A stretch of DNA of 64,000 bases from contig MEHQ01000236.1 of assembly GCA_008828725.1 (NCBI GenBank), positions 330,601 through 394,600 on the forward strand, given 5' to 3'. Position 1 is the stretch's first letter. The number at the start of each line of letters is the position of its first letter. The notes beneath the pieces are model-generated. The model saw only the letters and a list, made by a program, of their open reading frames with translations. It ran no database searches and was not told where the DNA came from. This DNA is from Saccharina japonica. Taxonomy: Eukaryota > Sar > Phaeophyceae > Laminariales > Laminariaceae. The translations under genes and the position numbers were made by a program. Below, one piece after another: positions 34,101 through 45,310 of the stretch.

Positions 34101-34489
34101 GCCTACTTCTCGCTTGTCTCTCTCAGCCCCCCCCCGCACGCGTTTTGCTCCGTCTCGAAAGGGATGCGTGGTCAATGGTCAAATGACTTAAGGCAAGCAA
34201 CAAATGAGTACGCCGCCACCCCCCCCCCTCCCCCTCCCTCCCCGCTCTCAAGCTTCGCAGTGCTCGTCTAACTTCCGTACCGCCTCGAGCGTTCGGGTTT
34301 CCACTGGCGCCTTTGCGCCTTCTTTCGACCGGCATCATTGTTTCTCCAATTTTGCGAGTTAGGATTCGAACATTGGAAGAGCTGCTCCTGACATATTGTT
34401 GGAGATGCAAAAAAAAACATATAAACTAACAGTACCAAAATTCTGATTTTTTTTCCAGATTTTGACACTAAATTCCAAGGCTGTGTTCT

Positions 34490-34935
34490 GCAGGGTACCT
34501 ACAAAACGATACACGAGGTAATTACCCGGCTACTACCCCACAAAGAACTCCTGCAAGTTCTGTAAGACATTTATACCCGTACACGGAACTTCTGTGAGTT
34601 CTGTACGACATCTATACCCGTACTCGGAACTTCTGTGTGTTCTGTACGCCCCGTGCCACAATACCCGGGGTACGGGTACAACTATTTTATACCCGTACGG
34701 AACTTCTGTGAGTTCTGTACGCCTGTGTCACAATACCCGGAACTTCTGTGAGTTCTGTAACACTTTCATACCCGTACCCGGAACTTCTGTGAATTATGTA
34801 CGACATCCATACCCGTACCCGGAACTCCTGTAAGTTCTGTACGCCCCGTCCTGTAAGTTCTGTACGCCCCGTGCCACAATACCCGGGGTAAGGGTATACC
34901 TTTGTCACAATACCTGGGGTGCCGGTACCTATTCG
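34490..34935 (+). repeat. 41-bp array of GGAACTTCTGTGAGTTCTG units (A)
   Basis: Units with GAAC...GTTC arms repeat at 34585, 34626, then 34739, 34780 and 34821, that is, every 40-41 bp apart from one longer gap at 34699. The array begins just after CTGCAGGGTACC. A related array lies at 44832-45310 in the same orientation. No target duplication was found, so its status as a transposon is unproved. Confidence 0.75.
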
Positions 34936-35262
34936 GGTTTAGACCATACTTTACCCGTACGGTCTTATAGTACCACTCTTATGGCTCTTTTTTTTTTCTT
35001 GCTGATGCTTGCGTATTTCGCCGCCCAAAGATAAGCATGATATTGTAAGACTGTGTAACAGGTGCGAATGACAAAAATTATATATTATCTGTATGCATTA
35101 TGCGTATTGTACGTATCGTAATCGTATATAGTACCAGGTACAATCACGTCGTACGTACATACTTCGAAGTATCACATTATACGTATCGTACTCGGTATTA
35201 CCAGCTACATGCCGTACATCGTATTATATATATAGATGTGTTCTGGCATTGTACCAGGCCCG

Positions 35263-35496
35263 TCAAATCCCGACAGCGGTGATGGAGCCTGCATCTATCA
35301 AGTAGTCTTGCCGACGGCTCTCCTGCTTGCCCTGGGTGCCCGCGACAAATATGCGGTTCGCACCATGTAGTGAACGAGCGCCGATGTCCTCGTGTTGGCT
35401 TGATGTGCTGTGGTGTGTTGATACCTGTAGCTGTTCTTGGTGAATGATTTTTTGTCGGTTCACCAGCCCTTTTACGAGGAGAGCAGTACAGGACAC
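35263..35496 (-). other. Unassigned 77-codon open frame on -
   Basis: This open frame just outside the B2 repeat of the retrotransposon reads as ordinary protein. It has no recognised domain and may be chance or a fragment of an older insertion. Confidence 0.15.
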
Positions 35497-35640
35497 GAAA
35501 TTAGAAACAGGCTTTCAATAGTGAAAAAGCCAGTCTGATTTTCAAAGGAAATCATAAATTTGAGAGCCGTTTTATACTGAAGTTATATGTGGCGTTGAAA
35601 CACCCTCTCTCAAATAAGAAATGCAGCCTTGGCCAGCTTT

Positions 35641-35835
35641 GTTATATTTTTGGCTCAAGAATTGTGGGATTAATTTACGCAGTAAAATGGTGCCTCGAAG
35701 GCACCCACATGGTACAATGGGACACCCTGCTCCCAGACAATAAAACACAGAAAAACACCCTTCGGGCTAACCCGCTACGTTTACGTTTCGGCCCCGTACC
35801 ACCGAGAAAAACGGAAACACTGGCCACACTTTTCT
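35641..35835 (-). repeat. Split direct repeat B2
   Basis: It starts GTTATATTTTTGGCTCAAG and ends GGCCACACTTTTCT, matching 38270-38461 in the same orientation with few changes. It is the outer 3' terminus of the retrotransposon on -. Confidence 0.85.
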
Positions 35836-35887
35836 GCTATCATACTGTGTTACACTGATATATAATATATCTAAAAAATCCCCCCCC

Positions 35888-38010
35888 TACAGCTGGCGGT
35901 CGAGTAGATCATTTGTGCGGGGTGGAGAACCTTTGTTCCGCACAAGGGGAATGGTCGTTATCACGTAGTGTTAATATGGTAAGGCGTCCGCGAGGCAGTA
36001 CATAGTAAAACCCATTGCTGTCTCCGGAAGTGGCCACACCAGAAATTAAATTAACTCATTGAAGCTGTCGTCCATATGCAAGTCCGCCTCAGAGGCGGTT
36101 CTTAGCAGGATGCAGCTCACCCTCCATGCGACTCGCCCAATACCTCACGGCGTTTCGCGCTTGGTGCAAGCAATGTCTGCCTGGTTGGTGAAAACCCAAC
36201 GCGCTCCGTCCCGGCATTGTAGGGATGCGAGGGTCTATGGTCATATGACTACGGCCTGCACAACATGAGTACACCCCCTATAGTGACGTATATTAGAGTT
36301 GTATATGGTTACGTCAGGTTGGCATAGACGCTTGGTTACAACACGCACTGCTGTGAGCCACCGCCCATATTCTATCGCTAGTGTGAGCTAGTATATTGGT
36401 TCTCGTTACGGCTGTAAAGTTCCGATCTCGCTGCGTGATACAACCAGTGTTTTTTTTTTTTTTTTTTTGGCGGTCACCAAAGCTGGCGGTCAGTAGATCA
36501 TTTGTGCGGGGTGGAGAACCTTTGCTCCGCACAAGGGGAATGGTCGTATCACGTAGTGTTAATATGGTAAGGCATCCGCGAGGCAGTTACATAGTAAAAC
36601 CCATTGCTGTCTCCGGAAGTGGCCACACCAGAAATTAAATTAACTCATTGAAGCTGTCGTCCATATGCAAGTCCGCCTCAGAGGCGGTTCTTAGCAGGAT
36701 GCAGCTCACCCTCCATGCGACTCGCCCAATACCTCACGGCGCTTCGCGCTTGGTGCAAGCAATGTCTGCCTGGTTGGGAAAACCCACGTGCTCCGTCCCG
36801 GCATTGTAGGGATGCGAGGGTCTATGGTCATATGACTACGGCCGTGCACGACATGAGTACCCCCCCCCCCCCCCTATAAATATACCGGTATGATATACTT
36901 ATAGGTTGGGTTGGCGTCGGTTGGCAACGACGCTGTAAAACACGCCACTCGCTGCGTGAGCTAGACAACCAGGGTGCCGTTTTTTTTTGTTATTTTTTTT
37001 TGGCGGTCACCAAAGCTGGCGGTCGAGTAGATCATTTGTGCGGGGTGGAGAACCTTTGTTCCGCACAAGGGGAATGGTCGTATCACGTAGTGTTAATATG
37101 GTAAGGCGTCCGCGAGGCAGTTACATAGTAAAACCCATTGCTGCCTCCGGAAGTGGCCACACCAGAAATTAAATTTAAATCATTGAAGCTGTCGTCCAAT
37201 GCAAGTCCGCCTCAGAGGCGGTTCTTAGCAGGATGCAGCTCACCCTCCATGCGACTCGCCCAATACTCACGGCGTTCGCGCTTGGTGCAAGCAATGTCTG
37301 CCTGGTTGGTGAAAACCCAACGCGCTCCGTCCCGGCATTGTAGGGATGCGAGGGTCTATGGTCATATGACTACGGCCGTGCACAACATAGTACACCCCCC
37401 CCCCCTCCTATAGCCGTCTCGAAAGGGATCGTGGTCAATGTCAAATGACTAAGGCAAGCAACAAATGAGTACGCCCCCCCCCCCCTTAAATATATTTTAT
37501 AGGTTGGGTTGGCGTCGGTTGGCACGACGCTGTAAAACACCTCTCACTGCGTGAGCTAGACAACCAGGGTACCGTTTTTTTTTCTTGTTTTTTTTTGGCG
37601 GTACCCCAAGGCTGGCGGTCGAGTAGATCATTTGTGCGGGGTCGGGAACCTCAACTCCGCACAAGGGGAATGATCGTATCACGTAGTGTGTATATGGTAA
37701 GGCACCCAGAGGCAGATACATAGTAATACCCATTGCTGTCTCTGGAAGTGCCACACCAGAAATTAAATTAATTCATTGGAGGCTGTCGTCCATTGCAAGT
37801 CCGCCTCAGAGGCGGTTCTTGGCAGGATGCAGCTCACCCTCCATGCGACTCGCCCAATACCTCACGGCGCTTCGCGCTTGGTGCAAGCAATGTCTGCCTG
37901 GTTGGTGAAAACCCAACGTGCTCCGTCCCGGCATTGTAGGGATGCGAGGGTCTATGGTCATATGACTACGGCCGTGCACGACATGAGTACACCCCCCCCC
38001 CCCCCTCTCG
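35888..38010 (+). repeat. Four tandem units of about 530-600 bp between A2 and B2
   Basis: Units begin GCTGGCGGTC at 35892, 36483, 37016 and 37613, three of them after a poly-T/GGCGGT run. They end in a poly-C tract after GACATGAGTAC. Each contains the hairpins GTGCGG...CCGCAC and CCGCCTCAGAGGCGG. A single inverted relative lies at 23690-24120. Units differ by small indels. Confidence 0.85.
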
Positions 38011-38033
38011 TGAGCGTTAGGGTGAGATGGTAG

Positions 38034-38269
38034 GGAAAACGACCAAAACTGAATACCAATGCCTATGCTCGCTGCACCTTCCCTTGCGCTCTGCGTGCTG
38101 CTCTCCAACCCGCTTTGCTGCGCCCGAGCAAGTCTCAAACTCCTAAGACCCTTCCTCGCAAACCCTTTCACATATTTTACGTATTATGACCCCTCTCCCC
38201 TCGCACAATCTTGTCGGCCATATTGTTACACAAACTTCTTATTCGAAATGAACTTGAATATATTATTTT
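38034..38269 (-). repeat. Split direct repeat A2
   Basis: It matches 44529-44765 from GAATACCAATGCCTATGCTC to the AATATATTATTTT boundary. It abuts B1 with no spacer. Confidence 0.88.
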
Positions 38270-38461
38270 GTTATGTTTTTGGCTCAAGAATTGTGGAATT
38301 AATTTACGCAGTAAAATGATGTCTAGAAGGCACCCACGTGGTACAATGGACCCTGCTCCCAGACAATAAAACACAGAAAACCGCCTTTTGGGCTAACCCG
38401 CTACGTTTACGTTTGGGCCCCGTACCACCGAGAAAAACGGAAACACTGGCCACACTTTTCT
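38270..38461 (-). repeat. Split direct repeat B1
   Basis: It matches B2 (35641-35835). The B1-A2 junction reproduces the junction expected when the element's B2 and A1 ends are joined in a circle. Confidence 0.88.
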
Positions 38462-38564
38462 CCATTGGGCAAGCCTGATTACCTCTGAAACTTATCTTAC
38501 TACTCCTCTTCCCGCCTTACCTTGTTAAAGCTTCGGACACAAAGTCTGTCCCCTCTCCTCCCGC

Positions 38565-39550
38565 TCACACGTAAACCACGAACGCCATGGACTTCCATCT
38601 ACCCGCCCTTTGGATCTGAATGTCCGATGCACCTTGTGCCGCTAACTGCGTGGCTCCACCAATCCTACCTGAGTGTAAGGCGAACTGCGTCGGATCTCTA
38701 CCCAAACTACTAACCATCCGCCTCAAGGCCTTCGTCGCTACCTCGCGCGTGATAGCATTCCACCCGCTTGCCGTGCGTGTCTGCATGAGTGGTGCTGACC
38801 CGCTTAACTCGGTGTAAAGGTCCAGAAGGTCCAGAATAATTTCCAGCGCCCCGTAACAACTTTTTCCCCCCCTCGTTTGATCCTTCCCTACCGTTACGCT
38901 CGTCCTGGTAACGATTTCCCCCAACCTCTTGTTGTCTGACTTGGACGCGCAGAACGTCATTTCTACTCTGTCCGCTATGCGCCTGTCGCCCCACGCCAGT
39001 TGTGACGCTCCCGCGAAAAATTCCAAGTCCCTTCTCGTCAGACAGAAGTCCGGGTGTACCTGGCCATTACCAAACGCCCAATTTCCGAGGCTCTGCACAG
39101 TAGATGAAACGACAAAGCGAGACCGCACCACACTACCCACCCTTCGGTCTCTGCATCGGCTACGCACCTCCTCCCCTTGGTTAGCAGTTCCCATGACAGA
39201 GGTCTCTTCACCTTTGGGCGTACCTCCGACTTTCCGTGCGCTCTGTCGTTCCCTTTTCCTACTGCTGTCACCATGCAGTGTGAAGTGGGTAATTCCCAAC
39301 CCGCAAACATTGTGTGGAAATACTTAACCGCGGCTAGATACCCTCGAACCGTCTGACTCTGGTATTTAAAGCTAAAGCATCGCAGAGCCATAGATTTCGT
39401 CAGCTCTTTAACTGCCGCATCAACTCCGTCCCTTCCCATCAGCCACGCCCCCTTCCCCTCTATCGCCCTGAGACGGCACCAATTTTTCTTTTGATTCCAG
39501 TACACCTTTTGCGTGCTTCCCCCCACCGAGGCCAGCGCTAGGGTCTCCAC
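38565..39550 (-). pseudogene. Tyrosine recombinase of the retrotransposon (frameshifted)
   Basis: The enzyme would integrate circular element DNA. The N-terminal SAM-like region and first catalytic Arg (LLCRASEIGRL) lie in the frame 39550-39038. The C-terminal part is in another frame (39299-38565), with HSGRIGGATQLA (the HxxR box) and GRWKSMAFVVYV carrying the Trp and the Tyr nucleophile. At least one frameshift between about 39040 and 39290 separates them. Confidence 0.82.
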
Positions 39551-39622
39551 CAGTCTTTTCGCCTCGTCCTCATTCCCTCCCTCTCCCGCGTATGATCCTG
39601 CTCGGAGAGGTTTGATAAGTGT

Positions 39623-40312
39623 TCATGAAAAATCGCACCCGCTCTGACCTATACTTTGCTCTCTCCATTCCCCGTGTACGAGGCTCTGCAGGTTGCGCGC
39701 GATCTTTTCTTTCGGCCATCTGGAAATGCCGTCAGCCACTACATTCTGCACACCGGGAATATGTTTTGCGTCATGGGTCCAACCGCTCGTGATTTCCAGT
39801 CTACCTAGTAATCCCATGGCTAGGGCCGCGCGTCTGTTGCGTGAGTCTCCACATCTGTTAATCCACGACACTGCTGCCACGTTGTCCCCTCTCAACGGTA
39901 CTGGATCTCCTTACGTTTTTGGCCCGTCTCTCAAAAGGACTTGTGTCACATACGCTGTCATTACCATGCCACAGAGTTCGAGCAAGTTGATGGTTATCGC
40001 GTCCGCACCCTTCGTTACTACCTGTTTTCGCAGAAGCTCGGACAGATGGGGGTTCAGATCGTATCTCCAATACACCTGTAGCTCTGGGCAAACAAATCCG
40101 ACTGCAGTGAAGCTTGCGTCTGAGTAGTATTGCCGTGAGGGGGTTCGTTGTACGTGGGCGTAAAAATGTGCACCAAGCGACTCTCCGGCGTTGACCAATT
40201 TGTGGTTGATTGCCCACTTCCAGAAGGCAATATCATTGTGGAACTCCCAGCCCAGTTTAACTACTCTCCGCGTCCTTTTTGTCGACTTAGCGATTTTGTG
40301 AAGACCGGCCAA
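39623..40312 (-). pseudogene. RNase H domain of the retrotransposon (in-frame stop)
   Basis: One frame carries YSDASFTAVGF (first Asp), INLLELCGMV (Glu) and RGDNVAAVSWINRCG followed by HIPGVQNVVADGISR (further acidic residues). The order fits the RNase H of DIRS/Ngaro-type elements. A single stop at 39911-39913 breaks the frame. Confidence 0.8.
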
Positions 40313-40440
40313 ACGTAGAAGCTGTCAGACAAAATATCTTCCTGCTCGAACTACATACGTGAGGTTCCATAACTTTCCGAGATGAGAACGGCCTGCGCGC
40401 ATGCCTGCGTTTTGCTACTCGGCCACTCAAGTTCTAGGAT

Positions 40441-41330
40441 TTATCTAATCGCTTCGATCCTTTCCTTGGTGGCAGAGATTCGCATGGTGTAGGTGTTGAT
40501 GGTAAAACCGAGAGCATCTACAGTTGAATTCCAATTCGTGCTCTTCTTCGGGGCGAGAATAGGAATTTCACCTTTTGCGCCTGGTCCAAATAATCTCACG
40601 TTATCTGATGCGAGAGAAGTCGACGGTATGAGGGCTGTCTGATCTGATGCATTGAGCTGCACGCTGGCCATAATGAAATCGTCTACGTACACCGACGTTG
40701 AAAACGGTTCGTTCGGCCAGCCCCTGCGCGGGGCGTTTACTCTTACTGCGGTGGGAATCTGGGTTGGACTTCCGGTCTCCCACGGCTTCACGATTTTGAC
40801 GTGCGACATCATGGCTTTTCCTTCTGGTAGGATAACGGCACTCTTTACCGTAGTGTTACAATGGGCGTGTTCAGCCGTTTCATCCATGAGGCCCCAGTGT
40901 ACCCGGGCGATGCTGCCCATCCAAAGGTGAGTCTGAAATCCGATACCAAAACGTCGTCTACCACATAACAAAAGTTCTGCGCTTGGTGCGGCGCGATTCT
41001 AGCATTCCTGAAAGCGTCAGTTACGTCTGCCTTTGCCAACAGTATACGAAGGTGGGGGAACCTTATTCGAAGGTCTGTTAGGGCCTTTAGTAGTGCGGAG
41101 ATTGCGTCACCACAGAGGAATTTTGGTACCTCTTTGGTTTGTGTGTCTCTGTTCAGTCCCCCCGTCTCCCCCCTAGCCGCTCCGGCCTCAAACGAGTAGT
41201 CGTTAATGATTCTGACCTTGTGTGTAGCGGATTCTCCGTTAAACACTAACACTCAATTTGGTCTAATATCTTCATACACTTTCCCCCAAACTAGGTCCAT
41301 GTGTTCTGCCACGGTGCTGTGATTTCCATA
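40441..41330 (-). pseudogene. Reverse transcriptase of the retrotransposon (frameshifted)
   Basis: The upstream part (to 41252 and a little beyond) has KVRIINDYSF and AKADVTDAFRNARI, with the first catalytic Asp block, then FGWAASPGYTG. The downstream part (40971-40441) is in another frame with the YVDD box (SVYVDDFIMA) and thumb-like LGFTINTYTMRIS. A stop precedes VLVFNGES near 41253, so the domain is broken at least twice. Confidence 0.85.
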
Positions 41331-41417
41331 CTGTATTTGCTCTGGTTGGGTCGAGGTCCATGACGGACATTTTCACCGGGACGCCATTCTTGATAATGTC
41401 TACGAGCTCCGTTATTG

Positions 41418-41756
41418 CTAGGAAGCCTTTAGTATCCCCAAAATAGTGTTAATATATCCCCAAAATAGTGTTGCCACTTGACTGAGAGAGAAAGGAGGTG
41501 ACACCAAGGTGCCTCCGATCCCAACAGCCACGTCTCCCACGCTACCATCGCTCACATGTAACAGCTGTGTGCCTGTCTCTGCCATCTCTCGGATGATTTG
41601 TTTTTTTCTAGAAAGGTCGCGGTTTTCAGCGACCATCAACGATTTTGTTTGATTCCGTTTTTCGTTCAGCTCAGCGATTTTTGCCCGTCTGCTGTTGCCA
41701 TTGTTGGTTACATTGCATGTCTGAATTTGATTGAGTGTAGTACGCTTTTTCTCCAT
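41418..41756 (-). pseudogene. Short ORF of the retrotransposon, function unknown
   Basis: This 112-codon Lys/Asn/Gln-rich frame lies between the repeat-rich ORF and RT. Its first half looks coiled-coil-like (NEKRNQTKSLMVAENRDLSR). Its end contains a local duplication of CCCCAAAATAGTGTT. No family was recognised. Confidence 0.3.
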
Positions 41757-41849
41757 CTAAAGGTGCTACTTGTCGCCCCGACTCGGGTTCATATTTTTAT
41801 TTTGCGTACTCGCTACGTTCGTTGCTTTTGAGAACTCTCGCCAGCCTTG

Positions 41850-42573
41850 CGTCGACTGGACGCGACCAAGGTCAGGCAGTTGGCCATGACGCTGGAATTT
41901 ATTTTCCGACAGGGACTCATGACCCGGCAACTCGCCGTGATCATGCCGACCCTGCGGTGGTTTTGAGTACTCTCGCAGCCTTGCGCCGACTGGGCACGGT
42001 CAAGGCCAGGCACCTAGCCATGACCTTGGTAACGCTGTCTAGATTTACTGCTATCCTGTTCCAACTCGGAACGATCAAGGTCAGGCAACTGGCCATAACC
42101 ACAGTAATTATGTCCTGCGTAATGGTTTTTGACAGTCCCAACTCGGAACCATCACGGACAGGCGACTGGCCATGCCCACAGTAATTGTGTACAGTGTTCT
42201 TCGATTCGAACCAACCAGGATCCGGCAACTCGCCTTGGCCCTGGCAACGCTGTCTACCTCTACTGCCATTCTGTTCCGACTCGTCACAAACCACGTCAGG
42301 CAACTGACAGCAATCATGTCTAGCGTTCCTACATTCCGACAAATCTGGGTCAGGCCACTTGCCCTGCCCCTGGCCAAGCAACTCGCCCTGACTATGGCCA
42401 CTCTGACTAAAAGTACTGCTATGCTGCTCAGTAAAAGTTGTCCTACTGTCATGATCCAACTCGGCACATTCATGGTCACACAACTCACCCACGAACACCG
42501 CTTGCGACACCGATCCCGGTTGCGGTGCGCCAGTCAATCCCACCGACTTACTGGTGTCCACGAACGGCGACAC
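41850..42573 (-). pseudogene. Minisatellite-bearing ORF within the retrotransposon
   Basis: Degenerate tandem units of about 50-90 bp containing GGCCATGAC/CAGGCAACTGG give a 210-codon frame with repeated QGQGELPDP-like blocks and a Cys-containing stretch (ECRNARHDCCQLPDVVCDES). The repeat runs into all frames. It may belong to the gag C-terminus or to a separate ORF. Confidence 0.45.
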
Positions 42574-42614
42574 TCCGCCCTCCGCCTTGCGCCCCTTGCC
42601 GTCCGGCCCCGCCT

Positions 42615-42778
42615 TCAGGCGAGGCCCGCCTTGTCAATTACGACCTCCTCCTCTCGCCGCCCCGGGTCCCTGCCAACCCTGGGCTCCGCCACCTCTCCCC
42701 TGGTTCTGCCCGTGCGAGAAGCTGAACATTGCGACGGCCGCCGGAGGCTGCTGCTGCTGCTGCTGTGGCTGCTGTTGT

Positions 42779-42819
<41 letters not shown>

Positions 42820-44523
42820 TGGCTGCTACTGTTGATGCCGTGGCTGCTGCTGCTGCTGGTACCTTGGCGGCGGTGGCGGGCAGGACAACCCCGGGGCTCG
42901 GGTCCCGTCCTGGACGAACGGGCCGTGCGAATATTAGCAATTGATCCTATTGCACTGTTGCCTTCGCCACGCAAAATTGCAAGTCCCCTCCGGTGTCGTA
43001 TCTGCTGCAAGCCCGATACTAAGGGCCAACCCCCCGCCCGCGGGGCCCCGTCTATACGCGGCTGTTCCCCTTTCTCTTGACCGGTTTTGCCGCTGCTGCC
43101 AAGCCACCTAGCCTGGGAACCTCACGCGATGTGTCCATCCGGCCCAGCTGACTGCAGCTTCCCCGCGATGTCAGTTCGCGCAGCATCGTGAAGGCTGGGG
43201 CATTTATCCCGGCGCACTCACCTTCCGGCGGGGCTGAGTTTGGGAATGCGTTCTTCACCGGTACCGCGGCGTCTAAAACCAGTCCGAAGAAGTCGTTGAT
43301 GTCTTTGTTGGCCGCGAAAATCACTCGCCCGCGCACCTGCTGCTGTCTCGCGAGGAGCGTGTTGTAGTGCGTATTCATGTACGCGGTGAGATTCTTGGAC
43401 ATCTTTTGCCATTCCTCAATCAGTAAGTCCCGCCTGCCCTGTGACACGCCCCCCGTGGACTCCGCTGCTCCCTGTTGGATCACTTTCACCAGAACTTCGA
43501 CAAATATTTGGAAGTGCACCTCCGGCGCTCGGGGCACTGTCGCGGTTCCCGGCTCGACCGGTAGTAAAAAAAGCGTCTATGTCTATGTTTGCTATCGGGG
43601 GGGGTGATCATGTCGATAAGCCGCTTGTTGGGATCGACGATGAACCTGAGCACATGAGAAAAATCGCTGGACGAAACCGGCAGCACAAACAGACCACCTC
43701 GCAGCACAAACATCGCCGCTGCTCCTGCTTCCTGCCACATCCTAATCTTCCGCTTTGTGGGATCCGCCGAGATGGTACGGGCTTCTACGCTGCTGGCGTG
43801 CTCCATGCCCCCGAATTGGCCGCCCACGCCACCCCACGGTGGTTGCCCAGGAAGCCCTCCCCCCTGCCACCAACCTGGGAACTGCATGCCCAGAAGGTGC
43901 GGGGCCTGTGCGTAAGGCGGTTGTTGCATGACGTACTGCTGCTGCTGCCCGGCTACCTGCTGTGGATGTTGTTGTCCTGCAAGGTGCGGTGGCTGCTGTT
44001 GCTGTATTTGCGGCTCGATCTGCTGAGGTTGCTGCTGTGCTGCGGGCTCAGACGGGTGCTGGTTGTAGGCGTTGCTGCTGCTGAGGTTGCTGCTGTACTG
44101 CGGGCCTAACCGGGGGTGCTTGTTGAAGGTGTTGTTGCTGTTGCTGTACGACTGGTGACTGCTGCTGCTGCTGCTGCTGCTGTGGCTGTTGCTGCTGCGG
44201 CTGTTGTTGTAAGACTTTAGTGAGCAACAGTACGGCTTCCATTAGCTGCTTACCTGGCGTCTGCCTGCTGCCGCCCCCGCCGGGCGGCTCTTCGGCTCGA
44301 GCTACGCCGCTACTCGAGCCTGCTCCGAGATCATCTCCTCCGGTGCTGCTGATGCCCTCTCCGTCTCTCCCCTCTCCCCTCCCCCTTCGCTTCCCATTCG
44401 CTCCCTGTTGCTGGTCTTTGAATCTTCGCGGTTCGCGGATGTGTCGTCGTGGTCGTCGTCGTTCGCCCAAAGCGAGCACGTCGCTTGCCTGAGTTGCTCA
44501 TCTTGCCCGGGACAACCGATCAC
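42615..44523 (-). pseudogene. Gag-like region with poly-Gln tracts
   Basis: Three frames cover this stretch. One opens near 44523-44479, with Arg/Gly-rich sequence then Gln tracts encoded by the CTG/TTG runs at 44150-44215. The second (43929-43486) is rich in Gly, Pro and Gln, with a hydrophobic segment AAAMFVLRGGLFVLPVSS. The third (43537-43052) is a compact alpha-helical-looking block (IEEWQKMSKNLTAYMNTHYN). A further Gln/Gly-rich tail follows (42830-42640). Position and composition suggest ORF1/gag. No zinc knuckle was confirmed, and frames are broken at least twice. Confidence 0.55.
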
Positions 44524-44528
44524 CGCCT

Positions 44529-44765
44529 GGAAAAACGATTAAAGCTGAATACCAATGCCTATGCTCGCTGCACCTTCCCTTGCGCTCTGCGTGCTGCTCT
44601 CCAACCCGCTTAGCTTCGCCCGAGCAAGTGTCAAATTCCCAAGACCCTTCCTCCCAAAACCTTTCACATATTACGTATTACGACCCCTCTCCCCTCGCAC
44701 GATCTTGTAGGCCATATTATTACACAAACTCCATATTCGAAATGAATTTGAAATATATTATTTTT
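44529..44765 (-). repeat. Split direct repeat A1
   Basis: This is the 5' terminus of the retrotransposon on -. It matches A2 at 38034-38269 (shared TATGCTCGCTGCACCTTCCC and CCTCTCCCCTCGCAC). Confidence 0.88.
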
Positions 44766-44831
44766 CTGTTTCTTATAAGGTGTCTTGTACTACTGCTGTA
44801 GTGGTATGCAAACTTTGCAAGATTGTTTCTG

Positions 44832-45310
44832 CAGGGCACGTGAAAAACCATACCCGGTTTTTTCCCGGGTATTATTACCCTACAAATAACTTCTGTGAAT
44901 TCCGTGCGACACTCATACCCGTACCCGGAACTTCTGTACGTTCTGTACGCCCGTGCCACAATACCCGGGGTACGGGTACAACATTTTTATACCCGTACGG
45001 AACTTTTGTGAGTTCTGTACGCCCTTGCCACAATACCCGGAACTTCTGTGAGTTTTGTTAACACTCTCATACCCGTGCCCGGAACTTCTGGAAGTTCTGT
45101 ACGACATCCATACCCGTACCCGGAACTTCTGTGTGTTCTGTACGCCCCGTGCTACAATACCCGGGGTAAGGGTACAACTATTTTATACCCGCACATAACT
45201 TCTGTGAGTTCTGTACGCCTGTGTCACAATACCCGGAACTTCTGTGAATTCTGTAACACTTGCATACCCGTACCCGGAACTTCTGTAAGCTCTGTAACAC
45301 TCGCACTCCC
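44832..45310 (+). repeat. 41-bp array of GGAACTTCTGTGAGTTCTG units (B)
   Basis: This relative of the array at 34490-34935 has the same unit (CCCGGAACTTCTGTGAATTC and variants) and the same orientation. It lies just outside A1 of the retrotransposon. It begins after CTGCAGGGCACG. Both arrays flank the retrotransposon at 0.1-0.7 kb distance but are not its target duplication. Confidence 0.75.

Larger units (their letters stand above)
35641..44765 (-). mobile_element. Ngaro/PAT-type tyrosine-recombinase retrotransposon (decayed)
   Basis: Read on -, the element is A1 (44765-44529), gag-like region, RT, RNase H, tyrosine recombinase, B1 (38461-38270), A2 (38269-38034), 2.2 kb of tandem units, and B2 (35835-35641). 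A1/A2 and B1/B2 are direct repeats, and B1 and A2 abut exactly. This is the split-direct-repeat layout of Ngaro and PAT elements, which replicate through circular DNA integrated by a tyrosine recombinase. The ORFs lie in different frames with stops, so the copy is probably dead. No methyltransferase domain was seen, which favours an Ngaro-like over a PAT/DIRS-like assignment. It lies antisense inside the probable FIG4 intron. Confidence 0.87.

Noticed and set aside
35892..38010. snRNA, 5S rRNA or SRP RNA identity for the 0.55-kb tandem units
   Set aside because: No Sm site, 5S internal control region or SRP Alu motif could be matched, so it is left as a structured repeat.
42172..43080. 302-codon + strand ORF with poly-Leu
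   Set aside because: It is the antisense shadow of the gag-like, poly-Gln region of the - strand retrotransposon.
34490..45310. The two GGAACTTCTGTG arrays as long terminal repeats of the retrotransposon
   Set aside because: They lie outside the A1 and B2 termini at unequal distances, and flanking sequence next to them does not match.
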